A stretch of 64,000 bases of DNA. Source: Plutella xylostella (taxonomy: Eukaryota; Arthropoda; Insecta; Lepidoptera; Plutellidae). This document shows, in pieces, positions 46,601 through 57,207 of the stretch. The position numbers were made by a program, and so were the translations under genes. The notes below the pieces were generated by a model that made no database searches, had not been told where the DNA came from, and saw only the letters and a program-made list of their open reading frames with translations. How positions within the stretch are numbered: the first letter of the stretch is position 1; each line of letters opens with the position of its first letter. The stretch covers positions 4,412,001 through 4,476,000 of the forward strand of contig NC_063993.1 in NCBI RefSeq assembly GCF_932276165.1. The letters run 5' to 3'.

Positions 46601-49600
46601 TGTACCTACCATAGCTCTGCATAATTCTATCATGAATGTATCGAAACATCGTAATCTAATAAGAAATATTCTAATATGAAAAATTATGTTTGCTATTGCG
46701 TTTAATTGAATTTGAATCCCACTTCTTAAAACATTTATCATCTCTTGTGGTCATTCATCATCATCGGTCTTGTTAAATCAGCGAAATGATTGTAACCACT
46801 ACGAGTTTCAAACCAATAATTTATACAGTGGGTAAAAAAATGTGTTGGTTTATGATGGTAAGTAGTAAGGATCACACAAGGCCGCACGCACGGGATCGCG
46901 TACTCGCACTACTCGCGACTGTTTGCTCGCGAGCATCTGTTCGGCCGCACACTACCGGCGGTAGTTCTATGGTACAAGTAGATTGATGATGGTAAACATG
47001 AAGGACTCACCACACAGAGCCGCGTGCACGCCCACCCTTGCCCGCGACAGCTTGCTCGCGAGCGCCTGCTCGGAGGCACACTACGAGCAGTAGTCCTATA
47101 GTAGCTGATGATGGTTAACATAAAGGACTTACCACACAGAGCGGCGGGCACGCTCTCCCTTGCCCGGGACAGCTTGCTCGCGAGCGTCTGTTCCTACTAG
47201 TGATCACACAACAGGCGGACAAATGGTAGCACGTTGCTAAATGATGGTAAGTAATAAGGACTCACCACACAAAGCCGCATGCACGCCCTCCCTCGCCCGC
47301 GACATCTTGCTCGCGAGAGCCTGCTCCTCCGCGCCCCACGCGCCGCCGCAGCCCTCGTCGTAGCCGCTGCGGATCGCGTCTTTTACCGTCAGGAAGAACT
47401 CCTAGGAATTAATGGATAGTGTGATTTTAGAAGTAGGAACTTGAATAATATAGATACACACACACTACACACTGAGCTTTCAACAGAAAATATCTGACCT
47501 AACCTGAAGTAACCAAATTATAAACCTTCATAATAAGAAATAAGCTTATTACAAGAACATAGGAATAGCGGAAATTATATGCAAGAAATATAGCTAGAAT
47601 AAGAACAGCTTCAATCGAAACACGTTCACCATGTTTCAAAAATAAACAGATAACCTCAGTAAAATTGGTTCTGTATTTTTAGAGCCCCAACTATAACAGC
47701 TCAACTATTTATTTACTATCCACTTTAATAAACAATAAACGAACATAAAACCGGTCCCTCTAACTTACATAATCAAAAAAATTCAACCAACTCACATTGA
47801 ACAGTTTCTCAGTCTGCAAGGCCATTTCCATGGTATTATCCGAGTAGTCCAGCGTATCCTTCCACGAGTGCAGCAGGAAGGCTATCCGCAGCTGCCGCGC
47901 CGTGTGCCGTTTGAGAGCATCCTGTATCGTGACGAAGTTCTTGAGCGACTTGGACATCTTGCAGCCGGCGATGGTGAGGTGGCCCGTGTGCAGGAAGTAG
48001 TTCACCCAGCCGGGGCAGTCGAAGTGGGCCTGGGGAGAATTAAACGTGTTTAAAGAATATTTAAAGTCGCAACACAGTTATGTTATGTCCCTGATTATTA
48101 GCCAGAGGCAAATTAACTAAATAAAGCTTTGAAGCAGTCGAGCCGTCGATAGGAGTGGCCTAAAGAGTGAAATTGGTTAAATATGGAATGGAGAGCGATG
48201 ACTAGAATTTCTGTAAGAGATTAAAAAAAATGTGACTTGCGGATTCGAAGATTTTTTATCACGTTTGCAAGTAATAGCTATAAAAATGAAGTCCCCCAAT
48301 ACAGTAGCATCGTTAAAGTTTTGCCATGTCGTGCGCATCCTTACTACTTATGCATAAAGTAGTACAATAATAAACAATGCTACCTCACTCTGAGCCAGCT
48401 CATTGTCATGGTGCGGGAACTTCAGATCGACTCCTCCGGTGTGTATATCCAGCTTATTGCCGCAGATGTCTGAGGCCATGGCGGAGCACTCGATGTGCCA
48501 GCCGGGGCGGCCGAGGCCCCACGGCGACGCCCACGACGGCTCGCCGCTCTTGCTGCGCTTCCAGAGGGCGAAGTCGTTCGGTGACCGCTTCTCCGCTGTG
48601 TCGTCTGATAGGTCGCCTGTAGTTATAAGTGCATAAGGGTAATTAAGATGTATGTAGGTTAATGATAACTCTTTCTTATGGTGAGTAGTATTATATAGGA
48701 TTTTATTGAGGTAAAAGTTTCAAGGTTTGTTAGGCAAGAGGCCTCAACTACACAAATAAAAAGACAACAATACAAAGACTTGTTTTCAAATAACATCAAA
48801 ATGTCTTATCTACCTTCTCCTTCCTGTAATGACTTGGTGTCACCATAAGCTTCAGGCACAAGTCTAGCATAGTGATGTTTCTCTTTCCCATCAAACTCAC
48901 TCACACTGAAATAGACTGATCCATTGGATTCATAAGCCAAGCCATTTTGTATAATTTTCTCTATGAATGTAACAATTTGGGGTATGTATTCACTGACTCT
49001 TGTTAGAACATCTGGTGGAAGAACCTGTAACCAATAATAGAAATTAATAACTTTAAAATGAAACACTCCATTAACAATAAATTGAATGTGTCCAGCAGTG
49101 GAAGATTATTGGCTGATCACAAGGAACCTACATACATACATACATACATATGCTCACGACTGTAATCCCCGAAGGGGTAGTCAGAGGTGACTCGCAAGCG
49201 AGTCACCCGCTTTTCGCTGTGCATTGTACTCACGTGATAGGTCGCGAGCCGTATCGCCGTTTTTGAATGAGTACAATGCAAGTTGTCGGGTAAGTGGGCA
49301 ACCCGACTGTCAGATGTTTTCAAGCCGCCCGAGGGCCTCTAACTAGGCTTAACAACTGCTGCCGAAGCAGCAACCGGGACCCACGGCTTAACGTGCCGTC
49401 CGAAGCACGGAAGCGTCCAGAAAAGAACCACTTGAAATCGGTCACCCATCCAATGGCTGACCGTGTCAGTTGTTGCTTAACCTCAGTGATCAGTTACGAT
49501 CACTGACGCCCGCTCGACTACGGACGCTTGAAGGAACCTAAATACTTAAAAATGTATGATTTATGTAGAATAAGATGAACATATTTACAATATAATAGAG

Positions 49601-50681
49601 CTAACTTACATTGAGTGCTTTCATATCCTTATGGAACTCATTCTCCCAATACCGAGGTAGTGCTGTGAAGATGGCATTGTCCTGGACAGTAGAACCATGC
49701 TTACTGTCTAGCCAATCAGAGAGAGGGTCTTTAGCTGATGACAGAAGGTTACATTTAGCCTTTACTATCTTCTCCTCGTCACCAGTTTCCACTGCAGCCT
49801 TCAGGGTTTTCACAGCTGATGCCACACTGAAATTATAAAAAGTAATGAACACATTTTCGTCTTTAACATTGTAAGTAATTTTTACAGGCTGGAATTTTAT
49901 CTGTGAATAAGCTGAAGCTGTGTAATCTATTATGCTAATTTCATATATTTTTTTACAGATAATAGATGAACCAATTATAAAAAGAAGATGTGATCAATAA
50001 ACTGGTACAGTTCTGCTCTGCAATATATTGACCTAAAAGTACTTACTTATCCAGCATTTTTTGCATAGCATTCTTTTTATCTGGGTCAGCAGTGTCTTTG
50101 ACAACTTGTTCATAGTAATTCATGACCGATGTTGCATCATCAACAGTATCATTTAGAGTCCTCTGCTCCTTGGCATACTTCTCATAGAGGTGGTTCTGTC
50201 TCGCCCTCTTGATGATCTTGTCATCAATGTCCGTGATGTTCATCACATACAGGATGTCATAGCCAAAGTAGTTGCTCATAATCCGACGTAGAATGTCAAA
50301 TGAAATGTATGACCTGGAAAATTATAGCAAACCAAATGTAAGTAAATTTGTGTATAATGGGAGTTTTTAATAAATTAAAGAATGCAATAATCATTTTAAA
50401 ATGGTATGCATAAACTTATACATAGGTATTTTAAAATTATGCTAAGTTTCTTTATAATTGAAATCATAATATTATTCTGAGTAGTAGGTCCTAATTTACC
50501 TGGCATGTCCCATGTGGGAGGCATCATAAACAGTGGGGCCGCAACTGTACCAGCTAACTTTGTTCCCCTCAGAGCACACAAACTCCTCCTTCTGTCGGGT
50601 CAAGCTATTGTACAACTTCAGCACCGGCCTCTTCTCCTCTCTAGCTGGAGGAGACCAGCTTGGTTGACTTCTTTTAGACAT
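43665..50681 (-). CDS. CARS1: Cysteinyl-tRNA synthetase, cytoplasmic (11 exons)
   Basis: Charges tRNA-Cys with cysteine in the cytosol. Exons, 5' to 3' on the minus strand: 50681-50500, 50313-50047, 49826-49610, 49024-48814, 48616-48384, 48029-47796, 47401-47266, 45910-45705, 44864-44702, 44313-44117, 43793-43665. All junctions have GT/AG and keep frame, giving 724 codons, near the metazoan norm. Class I signatures: HIGH-type HMGH at 56-59 and KMSKS at 394-398. Zinc ligands are Cys47, Cys336, His361 and Glu365, with spacing as in the bacterial enzyme. The C-terminal region (about 620-724) is the lysine/glutamate-rich eukaryotic extension. The start is the first Met before the conserved core. 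Introns carry several MITEs, a SINE and duplicated exon tails. It is transcribed divergently from the Lobe homologue. Confidence 0.95.
44371..44420 (-). mobile_element. Fragment of the 5S-derived SINE family
   Basis: TTGTGATCCCCGAAATGGTAG and the following GAGGTGACCCGCAAGCGAG match the 3' part of the SINE at 49131-49530 in the same orientation. It lies in intron 9 of the synthetase gene. Confidence 0.6.
44889..45054. mobile_element. MITE (166 bp) with TTA target duplication
   Basis: Ends AGGTGGGTACT at 44889 and its complement at 45054, flanked by TTA at 44886-44888 and 45055-45057. The subterminal TGTAATGTAACA also pairs. It is located 25 bp from the acceptor of synthetase exon 9. No coding capacity. 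Confidence 0.75.
45367..45450 (-). pseudogene. Duplicated tail of synthetase exon 8 with splice donor
   Basis: Minus-strand reading DILHVFGTIDGPRGDIGFPV followed by GDSSAVC nearly repeats the end of the true exon 8 and keeps the GTAAGT donor. Flanking intron words (CTCCTTCACTCACTCATTCA) are duplicated too: 45284 versus 45485. There is no convincing acceptor upstream on the minus strand, so it is probably an unspliced relic of a tandem duplication, unless used as an alternative 3' exon. Confidence 0.8.
45564..45688. mobile_element. MITE (125 bp) with 36-bp inverted repeats
   Basis: GGCTAGCATGGGGCG at 45564 and its complement at 45688, with arms extending to GACGTGACAAAAGT. It is absent from the duplicate copy of this intron segment at about 45350. 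Its edge is about 15 bp from the donor of synthetase exon 8. The target duplication is unclear. Confidence 0.7.
46870..47200 (-). pseudogene. Three extra copies of the tail of synthetase exon 7 with donors
   Basis: Beside the real exon 7 (47266-47401), three shorter copies follow in the next intron. Minus-strand ends lie near 47133, 47011 and 46873. They read EQTLASKLSRARESVPAALC, EQALASKLSRARVGVHAALC and a more diverged version, all in the exon 7 frame. The first two keep GTAAGT or GTGAGT donors; the third has lost it. The unit is about 122-138 bp and includes intron sequence (GATGATGGTAA). Confidence 0.8.
49131..49530 (-). mobile_element. 5S-rRNA-derived SINE (400 bp) with 10-bp target duplication
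   Basis: On the minus strand the head reads TGATCACTGAGGTTAAGCAA, then CATTGGATGGGTGACCG, which is the internal promoter half of 5S rRNA including box C (plus-strand complement 49439-49450). A unique body follows, then a TATG-repeat tail (49131-49149). The target duplication AAGGAACCTA is at 49121-49130 and 49531-49540. 5S-headed SINEs form the SINE3 class, transcribed by RNA polymerase III. The TATG tail resembles that of the RTE LINE at 35.2 kb, a possible source of the machinery. It lies in intron 3 of the synthetase gene. Confidence 0.88.
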
Positions 50682-51430
50682 AATTGTATTGGTTGCTCAG
50701 TCACCGCATAACCTCTTTACTCTGAAATATTGCAATTACACAAAACTCCTTTTATTGATGTATAAAGATAGTACTTTTAAGACAAAACGTACATTAGTAG
50801 AAGACAAAAAACGTGAATATAGGGATTAAATGCCACGTATTTGAATAAAAACACTCACACAACACAAAATAATTTGACGAAGGGCTGATGTTGACGTAAT
50901 TGACGTTGCGTTTGTTCGCATTATTTGACACTGACAGTTTTGTTTGCCACAGAATACATTTCATCAGAAGAAGGAGTATTGAGCTCAGAATAATAGATTT
51001 TTGTACAGTAGATTGAAATCCTTGTCCACACGTGAATTTTTCAAAAAAAAAATTAATGTACTAATTTTACGCTAAAACTAAAAAAGATCCTTTTCTCTTG
51101 TTTTCTCTAGATTTCGAACTAATTCAGAATAATGGGGCACAATAAACGTTACGTTGCCAATAACGATTATAAATGTGGCACATCACTACTGTGTGAATAA
51201 AAAAATATTTCCATCTCTTTTTAACCAAGGCATCATATAACTAGTAAGAAAGAGAAAAAAATATCAGCTGGATCTTGTTTATGTATAAATGTGCAAAAGT
51301 GTGTGTAAATCTTTCTATCAATATATAAATAACCTCACGCACACATAAATATCACTTTGTTTAATTGCATACATTCTTGTGTATTTTATACTATTTTGGA
51401 CCAGTTAAATCAATCGCATTTCAATTAAAA
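50682..51430. promoter_or_regulatory. Divergent promoter region of the synthetase and Lobe genes
   Basis: 749 bp separate the two start codons, which point away from each other. TGACGTAATTGACGTT at about 50892-50907 is a CRE/ATF-like cluster. ATF4-type factors often control tRNA synthetase genes, so this is a plausible site. A TTTCAG acceptor-like string on the minus strand near 50725 suggests a possible 5' UTR intron of the synthetase gene. Confidence 0.4.
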
Positions 51431-54400
51431 ATGGCTCTCTGTGTCTGCAAATGCCTAAACGTAACATTGGAAAGTGATAAAATAGAGCAGAATGTGGATA
51501 TTGTGAAACTGGACCTAACACCTACGGAACAAAGGGATATTTTTTTCAGTGAGGTACCGTATAGTCGGTAAACATGTCTTGACCTTGACTTCTATGTGGA
51601 ACTGTTTTTATAAATACAGAATATTAATTTCATCAATTAGATCTAATAAGCATCAATTTATGAGGCCTTACCTTGCTATCTGACTGCTGCCGATAAGTAC
51701 CTACTGTGTACACTTGCAGGTTATTTTGGATCTTTCGATGTACCCTACCTTCAGTCAATTAATCAGTCACTTATATCTGAAGTTACCTGTTTATTCACCT
51801 AATGATGATGCTTTCAGAAGCTGCTATCATCAGTAGGCAGCCTGAAGATCTCAATCGCACAGTCAGCTCTGACTGGCTCGCGGACAGTGGGTCGTTGGAC
51901 CATACACTTCTGCCTCGCCTGTGGCCAGACCACCCACGCCACTGCACAGGACAGACCCCACATGGCACTCATCTGCCAAGCCATACAGGTACCTATCATT
52001 CAATGTATTTTGTTCTTTATGATCATTTAAAATGGGTCTTTAGTTTGCAATTAAATCGTTCAACAGAGACTTACTTATCCATCTGTCCATCCTAACTGCA
52101 ACTAAGTTATACATTTTTCTGTTGCAGACAACTGCAGAGAATGTGAACAATTTGAAAAAGTCTAGCAATTTCTCTTCGGTATTCAACTTATTAGTGCCCG
52201 AAATGAATGGTGATGTTGAAATGAAAGAAAACATTGACACAAGTAACCTTTTAGTTAGTGATAAGTTAATATGGCCGCCGGCGCAGCAAGTAATAGGAAT
52301 GCTGAGCAAGCAGCTGAGTCAGACGCTACAGTCACAATTAGAAGCCATTGAAGAAACTGTGCGCCAGTTCAGAGATCAGAAGTATGCGGAGTTTGAAGCT
52401 TACAGAGAGAAAGCACAAAGGGACCACAAGATCCTGGCTAGGTAATATTTCACTTTGGCTACTACACTGACGGGCAATGAAAAAGTTCCACTCACAAAAT
52501 GGCGTCACCAAAAAACCCCAATTTTTTTACACATTTCATTTGAAATTTGAACAAAATATTACCGTTTTTAGTTGGGTATCCTGATGCTCTGTTAAATGTA
52601 CTTCAATGTTGCAGAAGACATCGTTAAGCTAGCCTTTTCGGTTTAGGAGTAATTGGGTGCTTTTCTCAGTGGAACCTTTTCATTGCCCGTGAGTGTATTA
52701 TTTGGAGATATATGACCATTCAGTTGATAGTATAAACTGCAAACATACAGTCTCACATGTTTGTCACATAGGATAAAAATACTTTCTCTACATTTTCTTC
52801 TGTTATCCACTTATCCTACACTTCTTTGTAGGTGCATACCTCCTTAATATTATCTTTTGTTAGTCTCATGTATAAAGTCCTGAATAAAATAATTTCCAGC
52901 ATTGTGAGCAAGGCCCGCAACACTGGCTCTGACGGCTGGCGCATGGACACCACGGTGGACAACGGGCCACCCTCACCGCAACTACCTCCCCTACAGAGAC
53001 GAAGACTGTCTTCTATCAAAGATGCCAAAAAGATCTCCCAGAATCATGTTAAGGTTTGTCACCATTTTTATATGGTTTTGTTAATAATTCTTTTGCTATT
53101 AACTTTCCACTCCTTATGAAAAGCCTAAAGTAGTTGTTTTCATGTTTTATGTGGATGATACATATTAATTATGTATAATTATTGTTTTTGTTAAATGTGT
53201 GTGTTATGTGAACTCATGTAATAATAATATGTCCAGTGTGAGTGAGAAGATTTGTCCTGGCAAGAAAAATAAGGTATTTCATCATCATCAGTCAGTGACA
53301 GCAACAGCAGCGCCATGTGTCTGTCTATAAATAAGTGCCCTTACTTTGTATTTTCAGTGATGGTTACCTATGTTTTTTAAGGAAGAGCTATACTTACTAT
53401 ATATACTTGCACTACAACTACCTCACAATCATATAGACTTACTCTCTTCCATCCAAAGGTTGTCTGGTAGAGATTGCTATAAGCAATAAGGCCGCCTCTT
53501 TGTACTGTTTTATTTTTTAAGTTTTGTTTTTTTTTGTAATTTTTGTTCTTGGTGCAAATAAAGTGTTTTGTATTGTATTGTATACTTGCCTATGGTGTGG
53601 AGGTAAGAAGTCGAAAGCCATTAATTATTCATATTTTTCTAAAACTTATTTTTTACTTGGTTGTTTCAGCACTCACAACGCAACCTGCCCCCGGAAGAAG
53701 ACTCGCTAGACGCTGAGGACATCTTCGACCTGGAAGGCATGGACTCGCACCCCGAGATGGGCTCCGATCAAGATGATTACGATTCTGACAGTGAGTATTT
53801 TTTTCTGACAGTGAGTTTAATTAGGTATTCGTGTAAGATATTGGCTGGATGAGGAAGGTGAGGAGAGAGTGTTGTAGCGGTCCTGAGCCTGTGTACGATT
53901 ACGGGTTGACACTGGTGATGATAATACTATTTTATATTGTATGTGGTCGTACATGCACTGCGAAAATTGGCTACCTCAATCACATGAGAGCCCATAAACG
54001 AAGCTCTCGCTAGTCAGAACCAGAGATATGTCAACCACACAGTGGCTTTCTTAGCTTAACTTACTTAAGATTGAAAATCATAAATAATGTATTGCATAGG
54101 TTGTGATAATACATTCGCGAGCAATTAAAAAGTTCCACTTACAAAATGTCACCAGATGAGCCAATTTTTTTTAAACATTTAATTTTTGCGTAATATTTAT
54201 GATTTTAGTTTGTACCTAATATTTTGATGATAAATGTACTTCAATACTTTTTTCCGTTTAGGAGTAATTTGGTCAAAGTCACTTTAACTTTTTCAATGCT
54301 CGCGAGTGTGCTTTACAACAATCGATGATGATGATGATGTCCTCCACGACGTGTCCGTCGACGGCGACACCTTGTCAGTTCCTGGCATGTGCTCGTACGT

Positions 54401-57207
54401 GGCTTGCGAAGCCGAACTTGGTCTTAAACGTGCGGCTACAGATGTTGCACTGTAACTGTCCGCTCGTGTTGTAGGTGTAGTTGTAGGACACCTTGGGACG
54501 AGTTTTCCGAGCGTGGCGTTTAGCTTCGAGTTCCTTGAGTCGGGCATCTTCGAACCTGGCCGTTAAGATGGTGTGGACACAAGTACGCATGGAAGACTCA
54601 CGAATGCCTAAATCCGTCTTCTACTCGGAGCTATCTTGTGGAAAACTTAAGCCTGGTGGGCAATACCTGAGATACAAGGACGTCCTAAAACGACATCTAA
54701 CGTCTTGTGGAATGTCCTGTGATACATGGGAGAGTGATGCCTTGATGCGATCGGAGTGGAGAAAGGCGGTTAAACAACAATCACCTACTAACCCTCCCTC
54801 CTATTCCCTCCCCAGACTCAGGCAGCGACGACGAGGGCATCCACATCGCCCGCGCGCGCGCGCCCAGCGCCGCCGACGTGGCGCGCTCGCTGCCCATCAA
54901 CATGCCGTTCCCGCTGGAGCGCGCCGACCACCGCGATAGGGATGATGACGTAAGATATCTGTACTACTGTCAGCCACAGCCACAGCAGCACAAGTGAGTC
55001 ACTCGCGAGTCACAGCGCCGCCGACGTGGCGCGCTCGCTGCCCATCAACATGCCGTTCCCGCTCGAACGCGCCGACCACCGCGACAGGGATGATGACGTA
55101 AGATATCTGTACTACTGTCAGCCACAGCCACAGCAGCACAAGTGAGTCACTCGCGAGTCACAGCGCCGCCGACGTGGCGCGCTCGCTGCCCATCAATATG
55201 CCGTTCCCGCTCGAACGCGCCGACCACCGCGACAGGGATGATGACGTAAGATATCTGTACTACTGTCAGCCACAGCCACAGCAGCACAAGTGAGTCACTC
55301 GCGAGTCACAGCGCCGCCGACGTGGCGCGCTCGCTGCCCATCAACATGCCGTTCCCGCTCGAACGCGCCGACCACCGCGACAGGGATGATGACGTAAGAT
55401 ATCTGTACTACTGTCAGCCACAGCCACAGCAGCACAAGTGAGTCACTCGCGAGTCACAGCGCCGCCGACGTGGCGCGCTCGCTGCCCATCAACATGCCCT
55501 TCCCGCTAGATCGCGCCGACCACCGCGACAGGGATGATGACGTAAGATATCTGTACTACTGCTAGCCACGGGTTCCGCTCATCTGGCATAATCTTTATTG
55601 ACCAAAACTCATTTCGCATAACTCGTATGGTCTAAACTTTTTTGGCCGAACCATCACTTTGCCAAGACTTATGTGGCATAAGGCTCGTTTCGTCTAAAAC
55701 TCTTTAGGCACAATCTTTAAACACCTAAGTTTCGTTTGCTCAAATTTATGTTCGTCTATACCTATGTATAATCTTGTTTCTCCTAATGTTATCTTAATAA
55801 ATAATATATTAAGTATGTAGTAAATGTACAAATTGTGGTATTTTTCTCCTACATCCCGAAAATCACGATATTGTATGATCAAAAAATCGAAAGTTAACGA
55901 CCAATATAATTATTACAAACCCCATGAGATCGAAACCTAAAAATAGGTGCGACGACGAGCAAAGCGAGGAGGAGCGTGTTAGGTGCACATGTTCATCAAA
56001 ACCAAAGCGGAGCGCAGCGAAGCGGAGCGGAGCGTTTTCCAAACAGCGGAAACAATACAAGGCACCAGTTTGCGCTATGTAGGGAGACGCTCCGTCAAAG
56101 TTAAAGCCAAACGAATAATATTACTTTGTATAAACCTATGCCATAGCATTACCTATTAGGCTATTCAAGATTTGGCCATACCATTATTAGGCTAAACAAT
56201 GTTATGCGAAATAACTTTTTACTAAACGAGATTTATGCCATACGATTTTCGGCGTAACGAGACTTTGACCAAACGTTACTATGCAATACGAGATTAGGCA
56301 AAAAAATCTTATGCCAAAAAAGGTAGAACCGCTAGCCACAGCAGCACAAGTGAGTCACTCGCGAGTCACAGCGCCGCCGACGTGGCGCGCTCGCTGCCCA
56401 TCAACATGCCCTTCCCGCTTGAGCGAGCCGACCACCGCGACAGGGATGATGACGTAAGATATCTGTACTACTGTTAGCCACAGCCACAGCAGCAACTCAA
56501 CATGCCGTTCCCGCTGGAGCGCGCCGACCACCGCGACCGCGACGATGACATAAGATTATCTGTTCTATTCAATTATTTGCGTTTTTGTTAGTGCCTCATC
56601 ATCATCATCACGACCCATCACGTCGCCACTGCTGGGGCACGGGTCTCCTTCCAATGAAGGAAGGGTTTTTGTTAGTGGTTTACGTACAAATTCTCTGACG
56701 CCCGCCGTGCTGTCGTTGTGAACAGCTACATACAAATCTATGAGCTTCATCAAGACGCGCATGCCGCCTCCGGCTGTTAATATTTCCAAACCATGTGTAT
56801 AGATCGTGTACAGAAAGAAAGCTGTTTACCAGCCACCCACCGTAAAATTGTCATCATTATTGAGACATTTTCTGTTGACTACTGGACATACGCTATTAGG
56901 AATCTCTATCGCCACACCGCAGTCACATCGGTCAGGATACTCACGCTGTGCAAATGTAAAAATAAGCTTACCTATAGATGCAAAAAAAAAATCTAGCACG
57001 GAATATATATAATGTGCCATATTTCGTAAACTATTTACCTATTAACATCTCTAGAGAGAGAGATAGGTACGTTAGACGTAACACAAATTCCTGTGCTTAC
57101 AGGAGGAGCCGTCCCAGGACATAGCCGCGAGCATCAAGGCGCTGGCCAAGTCGGTCCACGGCGACGTGTTCGAACTGCCGCGCCCGCGCTTCTCCACGCA
57201 GATCTAG
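51431..57207 (+). CDS. L: PRAS40/Lobe homologue, proline-rich Akt substrate (7 exons)
   Basis: Inhibitory component of TORC1 that is phosphorylated by Akt; in flies it is Lobe. Exons: 51431-51553, 51818-51988, 52128-52441, 52900-53053, 53670-53790, 54816-54949, 57103-57207. All junctions keep frame, giving 373 residues. The C-terminal third matches human PRAS40: ARSLPINMPF (317-326) aligns with the mTORC1-phosphorylated AKSLPVSVPV segment, DIAASIKAL with its IAASMRAL helix, and ELPRPRFSTQI (363-373) with the Akt site, Thr371 fitting RxRxxT. The N-terminal two thirds (CKCLNV start, a cysteine pair in exon 2, coiled-coil-like stretch 180-202) were not recognised separately. An acidic region is at 275-305. 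The first intron donor (GTACCG) is weak. Intron 6 holds a minisatellite of exon 6 copies. Confidence 0.85.
52465..52695. mobile_element. MITE (231 bp), TA target duplication, copy 1
   Basis: CACTGACGGGCAATGAAAAA at 52465 pairs with the complement of CACTCACGGGCAATGAAAAG at 52695. TA flanks it at 52463-52464 and 52696-52697. It lies in intron 3 of Lobe. A diverged relative is at 54112. Probably a Tc1/mariner-type MITE. Confidence 0.8.
53455..53586 (+). mobile_element. 3' end of a non-LTR retrotransposon
   Basis: TCTGGTAGAGATTGCTATAA then GCAATAAGGCCGCCT, a T-rich stretch and GCAAATAAAGTGTTTTGTAT is the 3' UTR pattern I recognise from common lepidopteran jockey/CR1-type elements. It ends in a short TATTG repeat. 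5' truncated. It lies in intron 4 of Lobe. Confidence 0.6.
54112..54308. mobile_element. MITE (197 bp), diverged copy 2
   Basis: The terminal repeats CATTCGCGAGCAATTAAAAA and the complement of CACTCGCGAGCATTGAAAAA, and internal GTACTTCAATA and CCGTTTAGGAGTAAT words, match the MITE at 52465. TA at the left flank, TG at the right. It lies in intron 5 of Lobe. Confidence 0.7.
54309..54790 (-). mobile_element. 5'-inverted, truncated LINE tail with C2H2 knuckle
   Basis: The minus strand from about 54590 to 54375 encodes LTARFEDARLKELEAKRHAR, a linker, then CNICSRTFKTKFGFASHVRA and a stop, followed by an ATC-repeat tail (54322-54340). The protein segment that normally precedes this (RMEDSRMPKSVFYSEL...EWRKAV) lies on the plus strand at about 54593-54770. 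The two parts therefore diverge from a junction near 54590: a 5' inversion, the usual product of twin priming. The remnant sits directly before Lobe exon 6 and may supply its acceptor surroundings. Confidence 0.7.
54866..56560 (+). repeat. 148-bp minisatellite made of the end of Lobe exon 6 plus its splice donor
   Basis: Units begin (AGCGCCGCC) at 54866, 55014, 55162, 55310, 55458 and 56370, exactly 148 bp apart except where a transposon is inserted in unit 5. A seventh, partial unit spans about 56493-56560. Each has 84 bases of exon 6 (coding AADVARSLPINMPFPLERAD and on), the GTAAGATAT donor and about 60 bases of intron. The first unit is the real exon. The last partial copy has lost GT (ATAAGA). 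Copies are nearly identical, implying recent expansion or homogenisation. Confidence 0.95.
55570..56330 (+). mobile_element. Non-autonomous element, copy B (761 bp) inside the minisatellite
   Basis: Collinear with copy A at 30795-31552 in the same orientation. It is flanked by the 9-bp direct repeat GCTAGCCAC (55561-55569 and 56331-56339). It interrupts unit 5 of the Lobe exon-6 array, so it arrived after at least that unit had formed. Confidence 0.85.
56595..56675 (+). mobile_element. Fragment of a dispersed lepidopteran retroelement
   Basis: CATCATCATCATCACGACCC then CGTCGCCACTGCTGGGGCAC and GGGTCTCC is a phrase I know from many lepidopteran non-LTR/SINE 3' ends. Ends are not defined. Intron 6 of Lobe. 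Confidence 0.45.

Noticed and set aside
49430..49505. Possible 5S rRNA gene on the minus strand
   Set aside because: Only the internal-promoter half matches 5S. The flanks diverge and the whole unit has a retroelement tail and 10-bp duplication.
54866..56560. CRISPR-like or centromeric satellite array
   Set aside because: The unit is an exon fragment of the local gene with no spacers, in a eukaryotic gene. It is a minisatellite.
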